Source: an uncultured Rubrobacteraceae bacterium
GTDB taxonomy: Bacteria > Actinomycetota > Rubrobacteria > Rubrobacterales > Rubrobacteraceae
Reading direction: 5' to 3'
Assembly: GCA_902805985.1 (NCBI GenBank)
Contig: CADCUW010000646.1
Span: 1 to 9,527, forward strand
DNA length: 9,527 nucleotides
Within the stretch, counting starts at the first letter, position 1. Each line of letters opens with the position of its first letter. Made by a program: the position numbers and the translations under genes. Below, piece after piece: positions 1-6,510 of this stretch. Below the pieces are notes generated by a model. The model made no database searches and was not told where the DNA came from. It saw only the letters and a program-made list of their open reading frames with translations.

Positions 1-907
1 CGCCCCGGACGGAGACGTGGACGTTGTTGGAGAGGCGGCGCCCGGGGTGCCCGTTCAGCCCGACGTCGGGCAGGGCGAGCAGGCCCTCGATGAGCCGGTC
101 GCGCAGTTCGGTCTCGTGGTGGATCCTCCGGTCCAGTTCCTCGCGGGCGAGACCTGCCGCCGCCCCGAGGCCCGCTATACCGGCGACGTTCTCGGTCCCG
201 CTACGGAGGCCCTCCTCCTGCCCGCCGCCGAAGAGTATCGGGGCGACGGGCGTACCCTCGCGCACGTAGAGCGCGCCGACGCCCTGAGGTCCGTAGAGCT
301 TGTGCCCCGAGATGGCGAGCGTCGAGACCCCGACCTCCCTGACATCGATGGGTTCCCTGCCCGCCGCCTGCACCGCGTCAGAGTGGAACGGCACGCCGCG
401 CCGCGCGCACTCGGCGGCGAGTTCCCGGACGGGCTGCACGGTGCCAACCTCGTTGTTGGCCCACATCACGGCCGCCAGGGCCGTGTCAGGGCGGAGGGCG
501 GCGGCGAACTCGTCCACGTCCACGAGGCCGTGCCCGTCAACCCCGAGCCAGGTGACCTCGAAGCCCTCTGCCTCAAGTTCGCGCGCGGACTCGCGCACGG
601 CGGCGTGCTCGAGGTCCGAGACGACCAGGTGTCGCCTATCTGGGCCGGCGGCGCGGGCGAGGCCGAGGACGGCGAGGCAGTCGGCCTCCGTACCGCCGGC
701 GGTAAAGAAGATCTCCCCCGGCGACGCGCCGAGGAGCGCGGCGACGGATAGGCGGGCCTCCTCGATGGACGCACCCGCGGCCGTTCCCCTGGCGTGGATC
801 GAAGACGGGTTTCCTCGGTTGGCGCCGAGGTGGGAGAGCATGGCTTCCAGCACCCGCGGGTCAAGCGGCGTGGTGGCGGCGTTGTCCAGGTAGACAGGGT
901 CCTGCAT
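1..907 (-). CDS. Cysteine desulfurase, IscS/NifS type (3' end outside window)
   Basis: PLP enzyme that takes sulfur from L-cysteine for Fe-S cluster assembly or tRNA thiolation. The first 302 residues are visible; the C-terminus lies beyond the left edge. The N-terminus YLDNAATTPLD (6-16) is the family hallmark. GGTEAD (71-76) matches the phosphate-binding region, and EHAAV (100-104) carries the His that stacks on PLP. SDAVQ (176-180) holds the cofactor Asp and Gln. SGHKLYGPQG (200-209) gives the Schiff-base Lys203, and RSGTEN (235-240) is also conserved. The mobile-loop catalytic Cys is expected just past residue 302, so it cannot be checked, nor can IscS/NifS subtype be fixed. The ATG at 907 is chosen because the NAATT motif follows at once. 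No Shine-Dalgarno is visible, but a promoter lies close enough to suggest a leaderless mRNA. A link to tRNA 2-thiouridine synthesis (mnmA next door) is common in related genomes but not visible here. Confidence 0.95.
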   Translation of the reverse strand, partial: MQDPVYLDNAATTPLDPRVLEAMLSHLGANRGNPSSIHARGTAAGASIEEARLSVAALLGASPGEIFFTAGGTEADCLAVLGLARAAGPDRRHLVVSDLEHAAVRESARELEAEGFEVTWLGVDGHGLVDVDEFAAALRPDTALAAVMWANNEVGTVQPVRELAAECARRGVPFHSDAVQAAGREPIDVREVGVSTLAISGHKLYGPQGVGALYVREGTPVAPILFGGGQEEGLRSGTENVAGIAGLGAAAGLAREELDRRIHHETELRDRLIEGLLALPDVGLNGHPGRRLSNNVHVSVRG

Positions 908-916
908 GGTCCGGCT

Positions 917-944
917 AGTGTATCTCACGGGGGCGAAATGTCAG
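917..944 (-). promoter_or_regulatory. Putative promoter of the cysteine desulfurase gene (leaderless type)
   Basis: Read on the minus strand, CTGACA (plus 939-944; 5 of 6 match to TTGACA) and TACACT (plus 917-922) are separated by 16 bp. Only 9 nt lie between the -10 box and the ATG at 907, so transcription would start within a few bases of the start codon. This fits the absence of a ribosome binding site. It lies in the 57-bp gap after the lipoprotein stop codon, so the desulfurase can be transcribed independently of that gene. Assigned by eye from consensus only. Confidence 0.5.
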
Positions 945-964
945 CCGCAGAGCGGGTTTGCGGG

Positions 965-1960
965 CTAGATCGTAAGTGTCGAGGCCACCGCGCCGCCGGG
1001 GTCGAGGAGGGCCACCTGATCCCCGGGGGCCAGCTCCAGGCTCGTCCCGCCCTCGAAGGTGCCGGAGACCTGTTCCCCGCCGGCGTCCACCACGTCGGGG
1101 ACGCGTCCGACGGAGGCGCTCGCCTGGGGCGCGACCCTGACGTCGCTGTTTATGGTCACCTGGGGGGCGTCCGGGTCGACCTGGGCGTCCTCGGGGCTCA
1201 GGACCCGCAAGGTGTAGCCCTGGAGGTTCACCGACCTCTCCGTGCGGTTCTGGACGCTAAAGAACTCGATACCGCCACCCTCGTCGGTCACCTCCACGGT
1301 CTCGAGGACCACGTCCACGTCGCTCGTGTTGTCCTCGACCTCCACGGCGGCCAGATCGAAGAGCGCCTGGCTGAGGACGGGCTGCGGGGTGTAGCCCTGG
1401 AAGAGGTTTGTGACTACGTACTCGCCCTCAGACGTCGGCGCGAGCATCGCGACGAACGGCGTGATCCCAACCCCGAGCTGCGCGGCGAGCGTGCCGTACT
1501 CCCCCTCCCGCAACTCACCCTCGCCGGCCGCAGCGCCCGGGTTCGAGATGTCGTAGCTAAAGAACTCAATCGTCGGGTACTGGACCCTCAGCTCCTCCAT
1601 CCCGTCTCGCACCTGCCGGTCCACCGAGAGGCCCTGCGGGTAGTCGAGGGCGTCCTCGTCCAGCTTGTAGAACTGGACGGCGATCCTGGCCCGCCGCCCG
1701 TAAGCCTCGCTGAAGTTCGGCGGGACGGGCTGCGCCGTGTTTAGCGTGAAGGGCGGATCCGCGGTCGTCTCGGCCTGCCCCACCCCGACGGTCCCCCCCG
1801 GCAGAACCGGCGCGGGAGTCTGGGCTGGGGGCGGCACCTCCGGCACGCTCGCCTCGTCCCCGCCGCCCCCGCAGGCGGCTAGCAAGAGGAGCGTGCAGAG
1901 GAGGGTCGCGAGCACGATGAGCCGCGCGGACACTCTCTTGGCGCCGATACCTGCGATCAA
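965..1960 (-). CDS. Lipoprotein with thioredoxin-like and lamin-tail-like domains
   Basis: Predicted secreted lipoprotein of 331 aa. The first 30 residues are a signal peptide: basic start (AKRVSAR), hydrophobic core (LIVLATLLCTLLLL), and lipobox LAAC with the lipidated Cys at 30. A flexible Gly/Pro-rich linker follows (31-80). Residues 91-206 look like a thioredoxin fold: beta strand ARIAVQFYKL, helix, strand IEFFSYDIS, then GVGITPFVAML resembling the cis-Pro strand, and FQGYTPQPVLSQAL like the last helix. No CxxC is present, so disulfide chemistry is unlikely. Residues 220-331 (IEFFSVQNRTERSVNLQGY ... LELAPGDQVALLD) resemble a lamin-tail/Ig-like beta domain. The only near-initial start is TTG at 1960, with GGGGGAGAGG directly upstream; an in-frame GTG at 1933 is an alternative, and a TAG closes the frame upstream. 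Both domain calls are fold-pattern judgements; the function is unknown. Confidence 0.8.
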   Translation of the reverse strand: MIAGIGAKRVSARLIVLATLLCTLLLLAACGGGGDEASVPEVPPPAQTPAPVLPGGTVGVGQAETTADPPFTLNTAQPVPPNFSEAYGRRARIAVQFYKLDEDALDYPQGLSVDRQVRDGMEELRVQYPTIEFFSYDISNPGAAAGEGELREGEYGTLAAQLGVGITPFVAMLAPTSEGEYVVTNLFQGYTPQPVLSQALFDLAAVEVEDNTSDVDVVLETVEVTDEGGGIEFFSVQNRTERSVNLQGYTLRVLSPEDAQVDPDAPQVTINSDVRVAPQASASVGRVPDVVDAGGEQVSGTFEGGTSLELAPGDQVALLDPGGAVASTLTI

Positions 1961-1970
1961 CCTCTCCCCC

Positions 1971-2095
1971 GGCCGCCCCGATGATCGTGGCCCGCCGACG
2001 GGCTCCCGGCCGGACCTGCGCTAACTTAGCACGGGAGCCAAATGCACGCAACGAATGCGGGGGACGGCCCGCGCGCCCATCGGGGCGGCCTTTTT
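1971..2095 (+). promoter_or_regulatory. Candidate structured leader/attenuator upstream of aspS
   Basis: GGCCGCCCCGATG (1971-1983) and CATCGGGGCGGCC (2078-2090) are a perfect 13-bp inverted repeat, and the right arm is followed at once by TTTTT (2091-2095). The enclosed 94 nt contain GGCTCCCG/CGGGAGCC (2001-2008/2032-2039), the near-palindrome GCTAACTTAGC (2020-2030) and GCGGG/CCCGC (2057-2061/2068-2072). The right arm can also form a local hairpin, CGCCC-ATCG-GGGCG (about 2074-2087). Two mutually exclusive stems ending at a T-run is the layout of an attenuator. A plus-strand transcript would have to start before 1971, inside the region divergent to the lipoprotein. On the opposite strand the repeat abuts the lipoprotein ribosome binding site, so it could act there instead, or as a DNA site. 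Confidence 0.35.
2074..2095 (+). terminator. Rho-independent terminator-like hairpin in the aspS leader
   Basis: A GC-rich 5-bp stem CGCCC/GGGCG with an ATCG loop is followed by GCC and TTTTT. No plus-strand gene precedes it in the window, so it would act as an attenuator of aspS rather than as the end of an upstream gene. It shares its right arm with the longer 13-bp inverted repeat. Confidence 0.35.
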
Positions 2096-2151
2096 CGGCT
2101 AACATTCAGAGATCCCACGCCCACCGGAGACCGGGCGGGCAAGCGATGACC

Positions 2152-2157
2152 AGGAGG
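2152..2157 (+). promoter_or_regulatory. Ribosome binding site of aspS
   Basis: A perfect AGGAGG lies 6 nt before the ATG at 2164. It decides the start: the in-frame ATG at 2146 lies upstream of this site and has no comparable one. Confidence 0.85.
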
Positions 2158-2163
2158 CAGAAG

Positions 2164-3996
2164 ATGGACCCCAAGAACCCTTACAGGACGCAGGACGCGG
2201 GTGGCCTACGCAAGGAGAACGTCGGCGAGACGGCCAGGCTCGCCGGGTGGGTCCACCGCCGCCGCGACCACGGGGGCCTCGTCTTTATCGACCTGCGCGA
2301 CAGGTGGGGTATCACCCAGATCACCTTCCACCCAGACAACGCCGAGGTCTTCGCCGCGGCCGAGTCGCTCAGGCCGGAGTGGTCGATCTCCGTCGAGGGA
2401 GAAGTGACGGCCCGTCCCCCCGGCAACGAGAACACCGAGCTTCCGACGGGCGAGATCGAGGTCCAGGCGACGAGCCTCGAGATCCTCAACACCTCTGAGA
2501 CCCCGCCCTTTGAGATAGAACGCGACCGACCCGTGGACGAGACGCTGCGCCTGAAGTACCGCTACCTGGACCTGCGCCGCGAGAAGATGCGCGACAACAT
2601 CCTCTTCCGCCACAGGGTCGTCAAGCACATAAGGGACTTCCTCGACGCCCGCGAGTTCGTCGAGATAGAGACCCCGCTCCTCACGGCCTCCACCCCCGAG
2701 GGCGCCCGCGACTACCTGGTACCCGCCCGCCTCTACCCGGGTCAGTTCTACGCGCTGCCGCAGTCCCCCCAGCAGTTCAAGCAGCTCCTGATGGTCGCGG
2801 GCTTCGAGCGGTACTTCCAGATCGCCCGGGCCCTGCGCGACGAGGACCAGCGCGGCGACCGCCAGCCCGAGCACACCCAGCTCGACCTGGAGATGAGCTA
2901 CACCACCCAGGACGAAGTCCTCGATCTCGTCGAGAAGCTGTTCACCGAGATCGTCGAGGGCATGACGGAGAAGGACGTCCTCGAAAAACCGTTCCCCCGC
3001 CTCACCTACGCGGAGGCGATGGACCGCTACGGCTCGGACAAGCCGGACATCCGATTCGGGCTCGAGATAAAGGACGTCTCGGACGTCGTTGCCGGCTCGG
3101 AGTTCAAGGTCTTCAGCGGGGCCGTCGCCTCGGGAGGCTCGGTGCGGGGCATCGCGGTGGGCGGCCTCGGGGACCTCTCGCGGGGCCGGATCGAGGGTGA
3201 GATCACGGACGTCGCCAAGACCGCCGGCGCCCGCGGCCTCGCCTACATGAAGGCCGAGGAAGGCTCCCTCAAGGGCCCGATCGCCAAGTTCTTCTCCGAC
3301 GAGGAGCAGGCCGCGCTTCGCGAATCCCTCGGGACGGAGGAGGGCGACTACCTGTTCTTCGTCGCGGATAAGGATCCCGTGGTCTTCGAGAGTCTCGGCC
3401 GACTTCGGCTCCACTTCAGGGACGCGCTAGGCCTCGCCGACGACGGGGTGCTGGGCCTCTGCTGGATTACGGACTTCCCGCTCTTCGAGTGGAACGAGGA
3501 CGAGGGACGCGTCGAGCCGATGCACCACATGTTCACCATGCCGCGGGAGGAGGACCTCGCGCTGCTGGAGACGGAGCCGCTCAAGATCATTGGCCAGCTC
3601 TACGACCTCGTGGCGAACGGGACAGAGCTCGCCTCCGGGAGCATCAGGATCCACCGCCCCGACATCCAGCAGCGGGTCTTCGACGTGATCGGCATAGGAG
3701 CCGAGGAGGCCGAGCGGCGCTTCGGCGCCATGCTGACGGCCTTCCGCTACGGCGCGCCGCCGCACGGCGGCATAGCGCCGGGGATAGACCGCCTGATAAT
3801 GGTCCTTCGTGACCAGCCGAACATCCGCGAGGTCATGGCCTTCCCGAAGACCCAGGCCGCCCGCGACGAGATGATGGACGCCCCCGGCCCCGTCTCGGAA
3901 GACCAGCTCAAAGAGCTCCACATCGCGCTGCGCCGCCGTCCCGAAGGCCCCCGGGGCTCCGACCCGGCATCCCGTCCCTCGGAGGGCAACAACTGA
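2164..3996 (+). CDS. aspS: Aspartyl-tRNA synthetase, bacterial type, probably non-discriminating
   Basis: Class II synthetase (610 aa) that charges tRNA-Asp. The order is: N-terminal OB anticodon-binding domain (about 15-110), catalytic core, bacterial GAD insertion (about 290-420), then the end of the core. Motif 1 is around FVEIETPLLTASTPEGARDY (165-184). QSPQQFKQ (200-207) is the Asp-site loop. Motif 2 is FERYFQIARALRDED (214-228) followed by DRQPEHTQLD (232-241). Motif 3 is GGIAPGIDRL (535-544). FPKTQAARD (560-568) and the closing PVSEDQLKELHI (577-588) are typical. His36 in RRRDHGG and Gly87 in RPPGNEN match residues linked to non-discriminating AspRS (His31 and Gly81 in Pseudomonas), which also makes Asp-tRNA-Asn for amidation by GatCAB. 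That last point is inference. A 20-residue polar tail follows the conserved end. Start set by AGGAGG six bases upstream. Confidence 0.97.
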   Translation: MDPKNPYRTQDAGGLRKENVGETARLAGWVHRRRDHGGLVFIDLRDRWGITQITFHPDNAEVFAAAESLRPEWSISVEGEVTARPPGNENTELPTGEIEVQATSLEILNTSETPPFEIERDRPVDETLRLKYRYLDLRREKMRDNILFRHRVVKHIRDFLDAREFVEIETPLLTASTPEGARDYLVPARLYPGQFYALPQSPQQFKQLLMVAGFERYFQIARALRDEDQRGDRQPEHTQLDLEMSYTTQDEVLDLVEKLFTEIVEGMTEKDVLEKPFPRLTYAEAMDRYGSDKPDIRFGLEIKDVSDVVAGSEFKVFSGAVASGGSVRGIAVGGLGDLSRGRIEGEITDVAKTAGARGLAYMKAEEGSLKGPIAKFFSDEEQAALRESLGTEEGDYLFFVADKDPVVFESLGRLRLHFRDALGLADDGVLGLCWITDFPLFEWNEDEGRVEPMHHMFTMPREEDLALLETEPLKIIGQLYDLVANGTELASGSIRIHRPDIQQRVFDVIGIGAEEAERRFGAMLTAFRYGAPPHGGIAPGIDRLIMVLRDQPNIREVMAFPKTQAARDEMMDAPGPVSEDQLKELHIALRRRPEGPRGSDPASRPSEGNN

Positions 3997-4051
3997 CGGG
4001 GAGACTACGGGTTTCAGGCTTCCGGGTTTGCCGGCGGCGATCTGTGTTTCC

Positions 4052-4069
4052 CCGGTTCGACCGGCCTTT
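4052..4069 (+). terminator. Weak hairpin after aspS
   Basis: CCGGT-TCG-ACCGG is a perfect 5-bp stem with a 3-nt loop, followed by CCTTTGG. It has only a poor T-tract. It may contribute to ending aspS together with the stronger hairpin at 4075-4114. Confidence 0.25.
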
Positions 4070-4074
4070 GGTTG

Positions 4075-4114
4075 GGCCGGATCGCCCCTGAAAACCGTGC
4101 TCGGCGATCCGGCC
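4075..4114. repeat. 12-bp perfect inverted repeat between aspS and the deacetylase gene
   Basis: GGCCGGATCGCC (4075-4086) and GGCGATCCGGCC (4103-4114) pair perfectly around a 16-nt loop. A smaller palindrome, GACCG-AA-CGGTC (4117-4128), follows at once. No T-run follows either arm, so this is either a terminator without a U-tail, an RNA stem in the deacetylase leader, or an operator. It argues that the deacetylase starts downstream at 4153 rather than at the in-frame TTG at 4072, which would place the repeat inside the coding region. Confidence 0.5.
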
Positions 4115-4152
4115 TGGACCGAACGGTCGTCCGAAGCGTCGGAGCGTTGGGT

Positions 4153-4779
4153 TTGAGCGGGAGAGTCGCGCTGACGTTCGACGACGGCCCGGACCCGGTC
4201 TGGACGCCTCAGGTCCTGGACGCGCTGGCGGATGCGGGCGCGCGGGGGACCTTCTTCGTGGTTGCCCGGCCGGCGGGGCGCCATCCGGGGCTTCTGCGCC
4301 GGATGGTGGAGGAGGGGCACGAGGTCGCCTTCCACTGCGATCGGCACGCGCGCCACGACCGGCTGACGGCGGCGGAGATCCAGGCCGACGCCAGGGACGG
4401 GCTTCGGACCTTGCGCGGCCTCGGCCACAAGGCCCATGACTGGCGCGCCCCGTGGGGCGTCGTTACGGGCGACACGGTCGAAGTGGCAGGCGAACTCGGC
4501 CTGCGACTGGTCGGCTGGACCGCCGATAGCGAGGACTGGCGCGGCGGCACCGTGGACGAGATGCTCGACCGTCTCGCCCCCGGGATGGAGGCCGGGGCGG
4601 TCGTGCTGATGCACGACGCGGTCGGTCCTGGCGCGTTGAGAGACGGTTGCGGGCGGACGGTGGATCTCGTCGCGCCGCTCGTCTCGATGGCAAGGTCCCG
4701 CGATTTGACGCCCGTGGTGCTGAGTGGGATGGTGGGGAGGCTCCCGGTAGGCAACCCGGGAGACGTCGCGAGTGTATGA
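4153..4779 (+). CDS. Polysaccharide deacetylase family protein (NodB homology domain)
   Basis: Metal-dependent N- or O-deacetylase of the carbohydrate esterase 4 type, about 208 aa, made up almost entirely of the NodB domain. All five motifs are visible: TFDDGPDP (8-15, base and metal Asp), HCDRH (61-65, metal-binding HxxxH), RAPWG (98-102), GWTADSEDW (121-129) and VLMHDA (151-156). The HCDRHARH version of motif 2 departs from the usual HS/TxxH of peptidoglycan and chitin deacetylases, so the substrate may differ. There is no signal peptide or membrane segment, so it should act in the cytoplasm, perhaps on a precursor. Start uncertain: TTG at 4153 has GGAG eight bases upstream and begins right at the domain; TTG at 4147 or 4072 (235 aa) is possible, but the longer form would cover a strong hairpin. 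It ends 46 bp before the next gene, pointing the same way. Confidence 0.85.
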   Translation: MSGRVALTFDDGPDPVWTPQVLDALADAGARGTFFVVARPAGRHPGLLRRMVEEGHEVAFHCDRHARHDRLTAAEIQADARDGLRTLRGLGHKAHDWRAPWGVVTGDTVEVAGELGLRLVGWTADSEDWRGGTVDEMLDRLAPGMEAGAVVLMHDAVGPGALRDGCGRTVDLVAPLVSMARSRDLTPVVLSGMVGRLPVGNPGDVASV

Positions 4780-4808
4780 GCGTTCCCCTTGCACCGGGTC
4801 CGCCTTCG

Positions 4809-4814
4809 TATAAA
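4809..4814 (+). promoter_or_regulatory. Possible -10 element of the four-gene operon
   Basis: TATAAA lies 11 nt before the ATG at 4826, so a transcript would begin about 4 to 6 nt before the start codon and be nearly leaderless. The only -35-like box, TTGCAC (4789-4794), is 14 bp away, shorter than usual. The ATG has no ribosome binding site, which fits a leaderless start. Confidence 0.35.
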
Positions 4815-4825
4815 GTTTGGCCGAT

Positions 4826-5938
4826 ATGAGGATGAGGACTTCCGGCCACGACCATCGCACGAAGCCCAGAGAGCTGGACGAGGTTCTGGCCGAGATCTCC
4901 GCCAGCGCCACGGCCAGGGACGCCGAGCCGGCATTCCCCGAGGAGCCGTTCCGCGGTCTCGCGGCCTCAGGCGTCCTCGGCATGACCGCGCCGGGGCGCG
5001 GTGAGGACAGGCCCGTCACGTTCGAGCGGGAGTGGCGCGCGCTGCGCGCCGTGGCCCGGGCTGACGGCTCCGTCGGGCGTATCCTGGACGGCCACTTCAA
5101 CGCCGTCGAGCGGGTCTCAGTCCTCGCGCCGGAACCGCTGCGATCGGCCGAGCTGGAGGCCGTCGCCGCAGGCGAGCTGCGCCTGGGTGTCTGGGGCGCG
5201 GACCCGATCCCGGGTGAGGGCGAGCCGGCCCGCCTCGTGGAGGGCGGCGCGCGCGTCTCCGGGGTCAAGACGTTCTGCTCGGGCTCGACGGGCCTCGACC
5301 GCGCCGTGGTCCTCGTGCGCGCGGAGGACGGCGCACCGGGTCCGCCGCTGGTCGCCTACGTGGACCTCTGGGAGGGTGCGGAAGTAGATACCACATGGTT
5401 CCGCGGACACGGGATGAGGTCTTCGGAGAGCCACAGGGTCGTCTTCGACGGGGCGCGGGTGCTGGCGGTGCTCGGCCGGCCGGGCGAGCTTCTAAGCGAG
5501 CCGTACTTCTCCAGGGACGCCGTCCGGACCGCCGTCACCTGGGCCGGCATCGCGGACCTCGCCGTCGGCTCGGCCCTCGACGTGCTCGCCGCCAAGTCCG
5601 CCGGCAGGGAGGCCGACGATCTAGTCTCGCTCGCCGCCGGCGAACTGCTGACCGCGCAGGGCACCATCGACCGCTGGCTGGAGTTCGCCGCCGCCACGGC
5701 CGACGCCGACCGGGGGGCCTCTCTCTCGGGGTTCTCGACCCAGCTAAGGGAGGCGGTCGCGTCCGCCTGCCGGGATATTTTGGATGAGGCCTCCAGGGCC
5801 GTCGGGTCGCACCCGTTCGCCACGGCGGGCCCCCTCGACCGGGCGCGGAGGGACCTTGAGCTCTTCCTGCTGCAACACCGGCTGGAGCCGGCCCTCGCGC
5901 GCCGGGGCAGGGCGGCCATCGGGGAACGCCTCCCGTGA
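4826..5938 (+). CDS. Acyl-CoA dehydrogenase-like flavoprotein
   Basis: Flavoprotein of the acyl-CoA dehydrogenase superfamily, 370 aa, normal length for the fold. The N-terminal helical domain is about 15-100. The middle beta domain is about 118-215, with GVWGADP, VSGVKTFCSGS (144-154) and FRGHGMRSSESHRVVFDGARV covering the usual substrate and flavin contacts. The C-terminal helical bundle is 230-365, ending GSHPFATAGPLDRARRDLEL (327-346). That end resembles the DszC/hydroxylase branch (Acyl-CoA_dh_2) more than fatty-acid dehydrogenases. The usual YEGT-type catalytic Glu segment is not visible, so it may be a monooxygenase or act on an unusual substrate. Start ATG 4826 is the first after a possible -10 box; ATG 4832 and TTG 4817 are alternatives. 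Its TGA overlaps the next GTG by 4 bp, so it is coupled to the methyltransferase. Confidence 0.82.
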   Translation: MRMRTSGHDHRTKPRELDEVLAEISASATARDAEPAFPEEPFRGLAASGVLGMTAPGRGEDRPVTFEREWRALRAVARADGSVGRILDGHFNAVERVSVLAPEPLRSAELEAVAAGELRLGVWGADPIPGEGEPARLVEGGARVSGVKTFCSGSTGLDRAVVLVRAEDGAPGPPLVAYVDLWEGAEVDTTWFRGHGMRSSESHRVVFDGARVLAVLGRPGELLSEPYFSRDAVRTAVTWAGIADLAVGSALDVLAAKSAGREADDLVSLAAGELLTAQGTIDRWLEFAAATADADRGASLSGFSTQLREAVASACRDILDEASRAVGSHPFATAGPLDRARRDLELFLLQHRLEPALARRGRAAIGERLP

Positions 5939-6510
5939 GCGAACGCCTCGACCGGGAGTACTTTGAGGAGCTCTACACCACTTCGCCTGACCCCTGGAAC
6001 TTCGAGACCAGCGACTACGAGCGGGCGAAATACCGCCGCACCCTCGATGTCCTCGGCGACCGGCGCTTTCGCCGCGCGCTCGAGGCCGGGGCCTCGATCG
6101 GGGTCTTCACCCAGATGCTTGCGGGGCTGTGCGACGAGCTGCTCGCCGTTGACGTCTCGGAGAGGGCCGTGGCGGCGGCCCGGGAGAGGCTCAGGGGGTT
6201 GGAACACGTCAGGGTGGAGCGTCGTACCCTGCCAGAGGAGATGCCCGAGGGCCCGTTCGACCTGATCCTCGCCTCCGAAGTTTTGTACTACTTCCCACGG
6301 GAAGAGATGCTCGCGATGCTTGACGCGTTCGAGACCATCCTCGCGCCGGGAGGCGCCCTGCTCGCGGTCCACTGGCGCCGCGAGACGCGGACCTACCCGC
6401 TGCAAGGAGACGAGGTACACGGGCTGCTCGTCGCCCACACCACCCTGACCCTGACGGAATCCGTGGCCGAACCGGACTACCGTCTGGACCTCTTCGAGGC
6501 CCGCGCTTGA
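5935..6510 (+). CDS. NodS-like class I SAM-dependent methyltransferase
   Basis: Small methyltransferase (191 aa) of the NodS family, whose namesake N-methylates the amino sugar of rhizobial Nod factors. The N-terminal YFEELYTTSPDPWNFETSDYE region (9-29) is the family signature. SAM motif I is ALEAGASIGVFT (48-59), with Ala in place of the more usual Cys or Gly. AVDVS (71-75) holds the acidic ribose-binding residue. FDLILASEVLYYF (108-120) is motif IV, and LAPGGALLAVHW (136-147) is the following strand. TYPLQGDEVH (153-162) is also typical. No membrane segment is present. It starts with GTG inside the stop of the preceding flavoprotein gene (GTGA), with GGGGA nine bases upstream. The acceptor is unknown; an amino group exposed by the nearby NodB-type deacetylase is an attractive guess, not shown. 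Confidence 0.9.
   Translation: MSERLDREYFEELYTTSPDPWNFETSDYERAKYRRTLDVLGDRRFRRALEAGASIGVFTQMLAGLCDELLAVDVSERAVAAARERLRGLEHVRVERRTLPEEMPEGPFDLILASEVLYYFPREEMLAMLDAFETILAPGGALLAVHWRRETRTYPLQGDEVHGLLVAHTTLTLTESVAEPDYRLDLFEARA

Noticed and set aside
2056..2095. T-box riboswitch upstream of aspS
   Set aside because: The stretch GGGGGACGGCCCGCG before the hairpin loosely recalls a T-box, but the essential UGGN that pairs with the tRNA end is absent and no stem I with a specifier loop was found.
1981..2163. N-terminal extension of AspRS
   Set aside because: The frame is open from 1981, but AspRS homologs begin near the PYRTQDAG segment, and a perfect AGGAGG sits six bases before ATG 2164.
4789..4814. 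Full sigma-70-type promoter TTGCAC/TATAAA for the operon
   Set aside because: The 14-bp spacing is too short for a confident -35/-10 pair, so only the -10-like box is reported.
3427..5268. Long open frame of 613 codons on the minus strand
   Set aside because: It lies opposite aspS, the deacetylase and the flavoprotein gene, all with clear family motifs. Its composition (Arg, Pro, Ser, Ala rich, no motifs) is that of a GC-rich antisense shadow.
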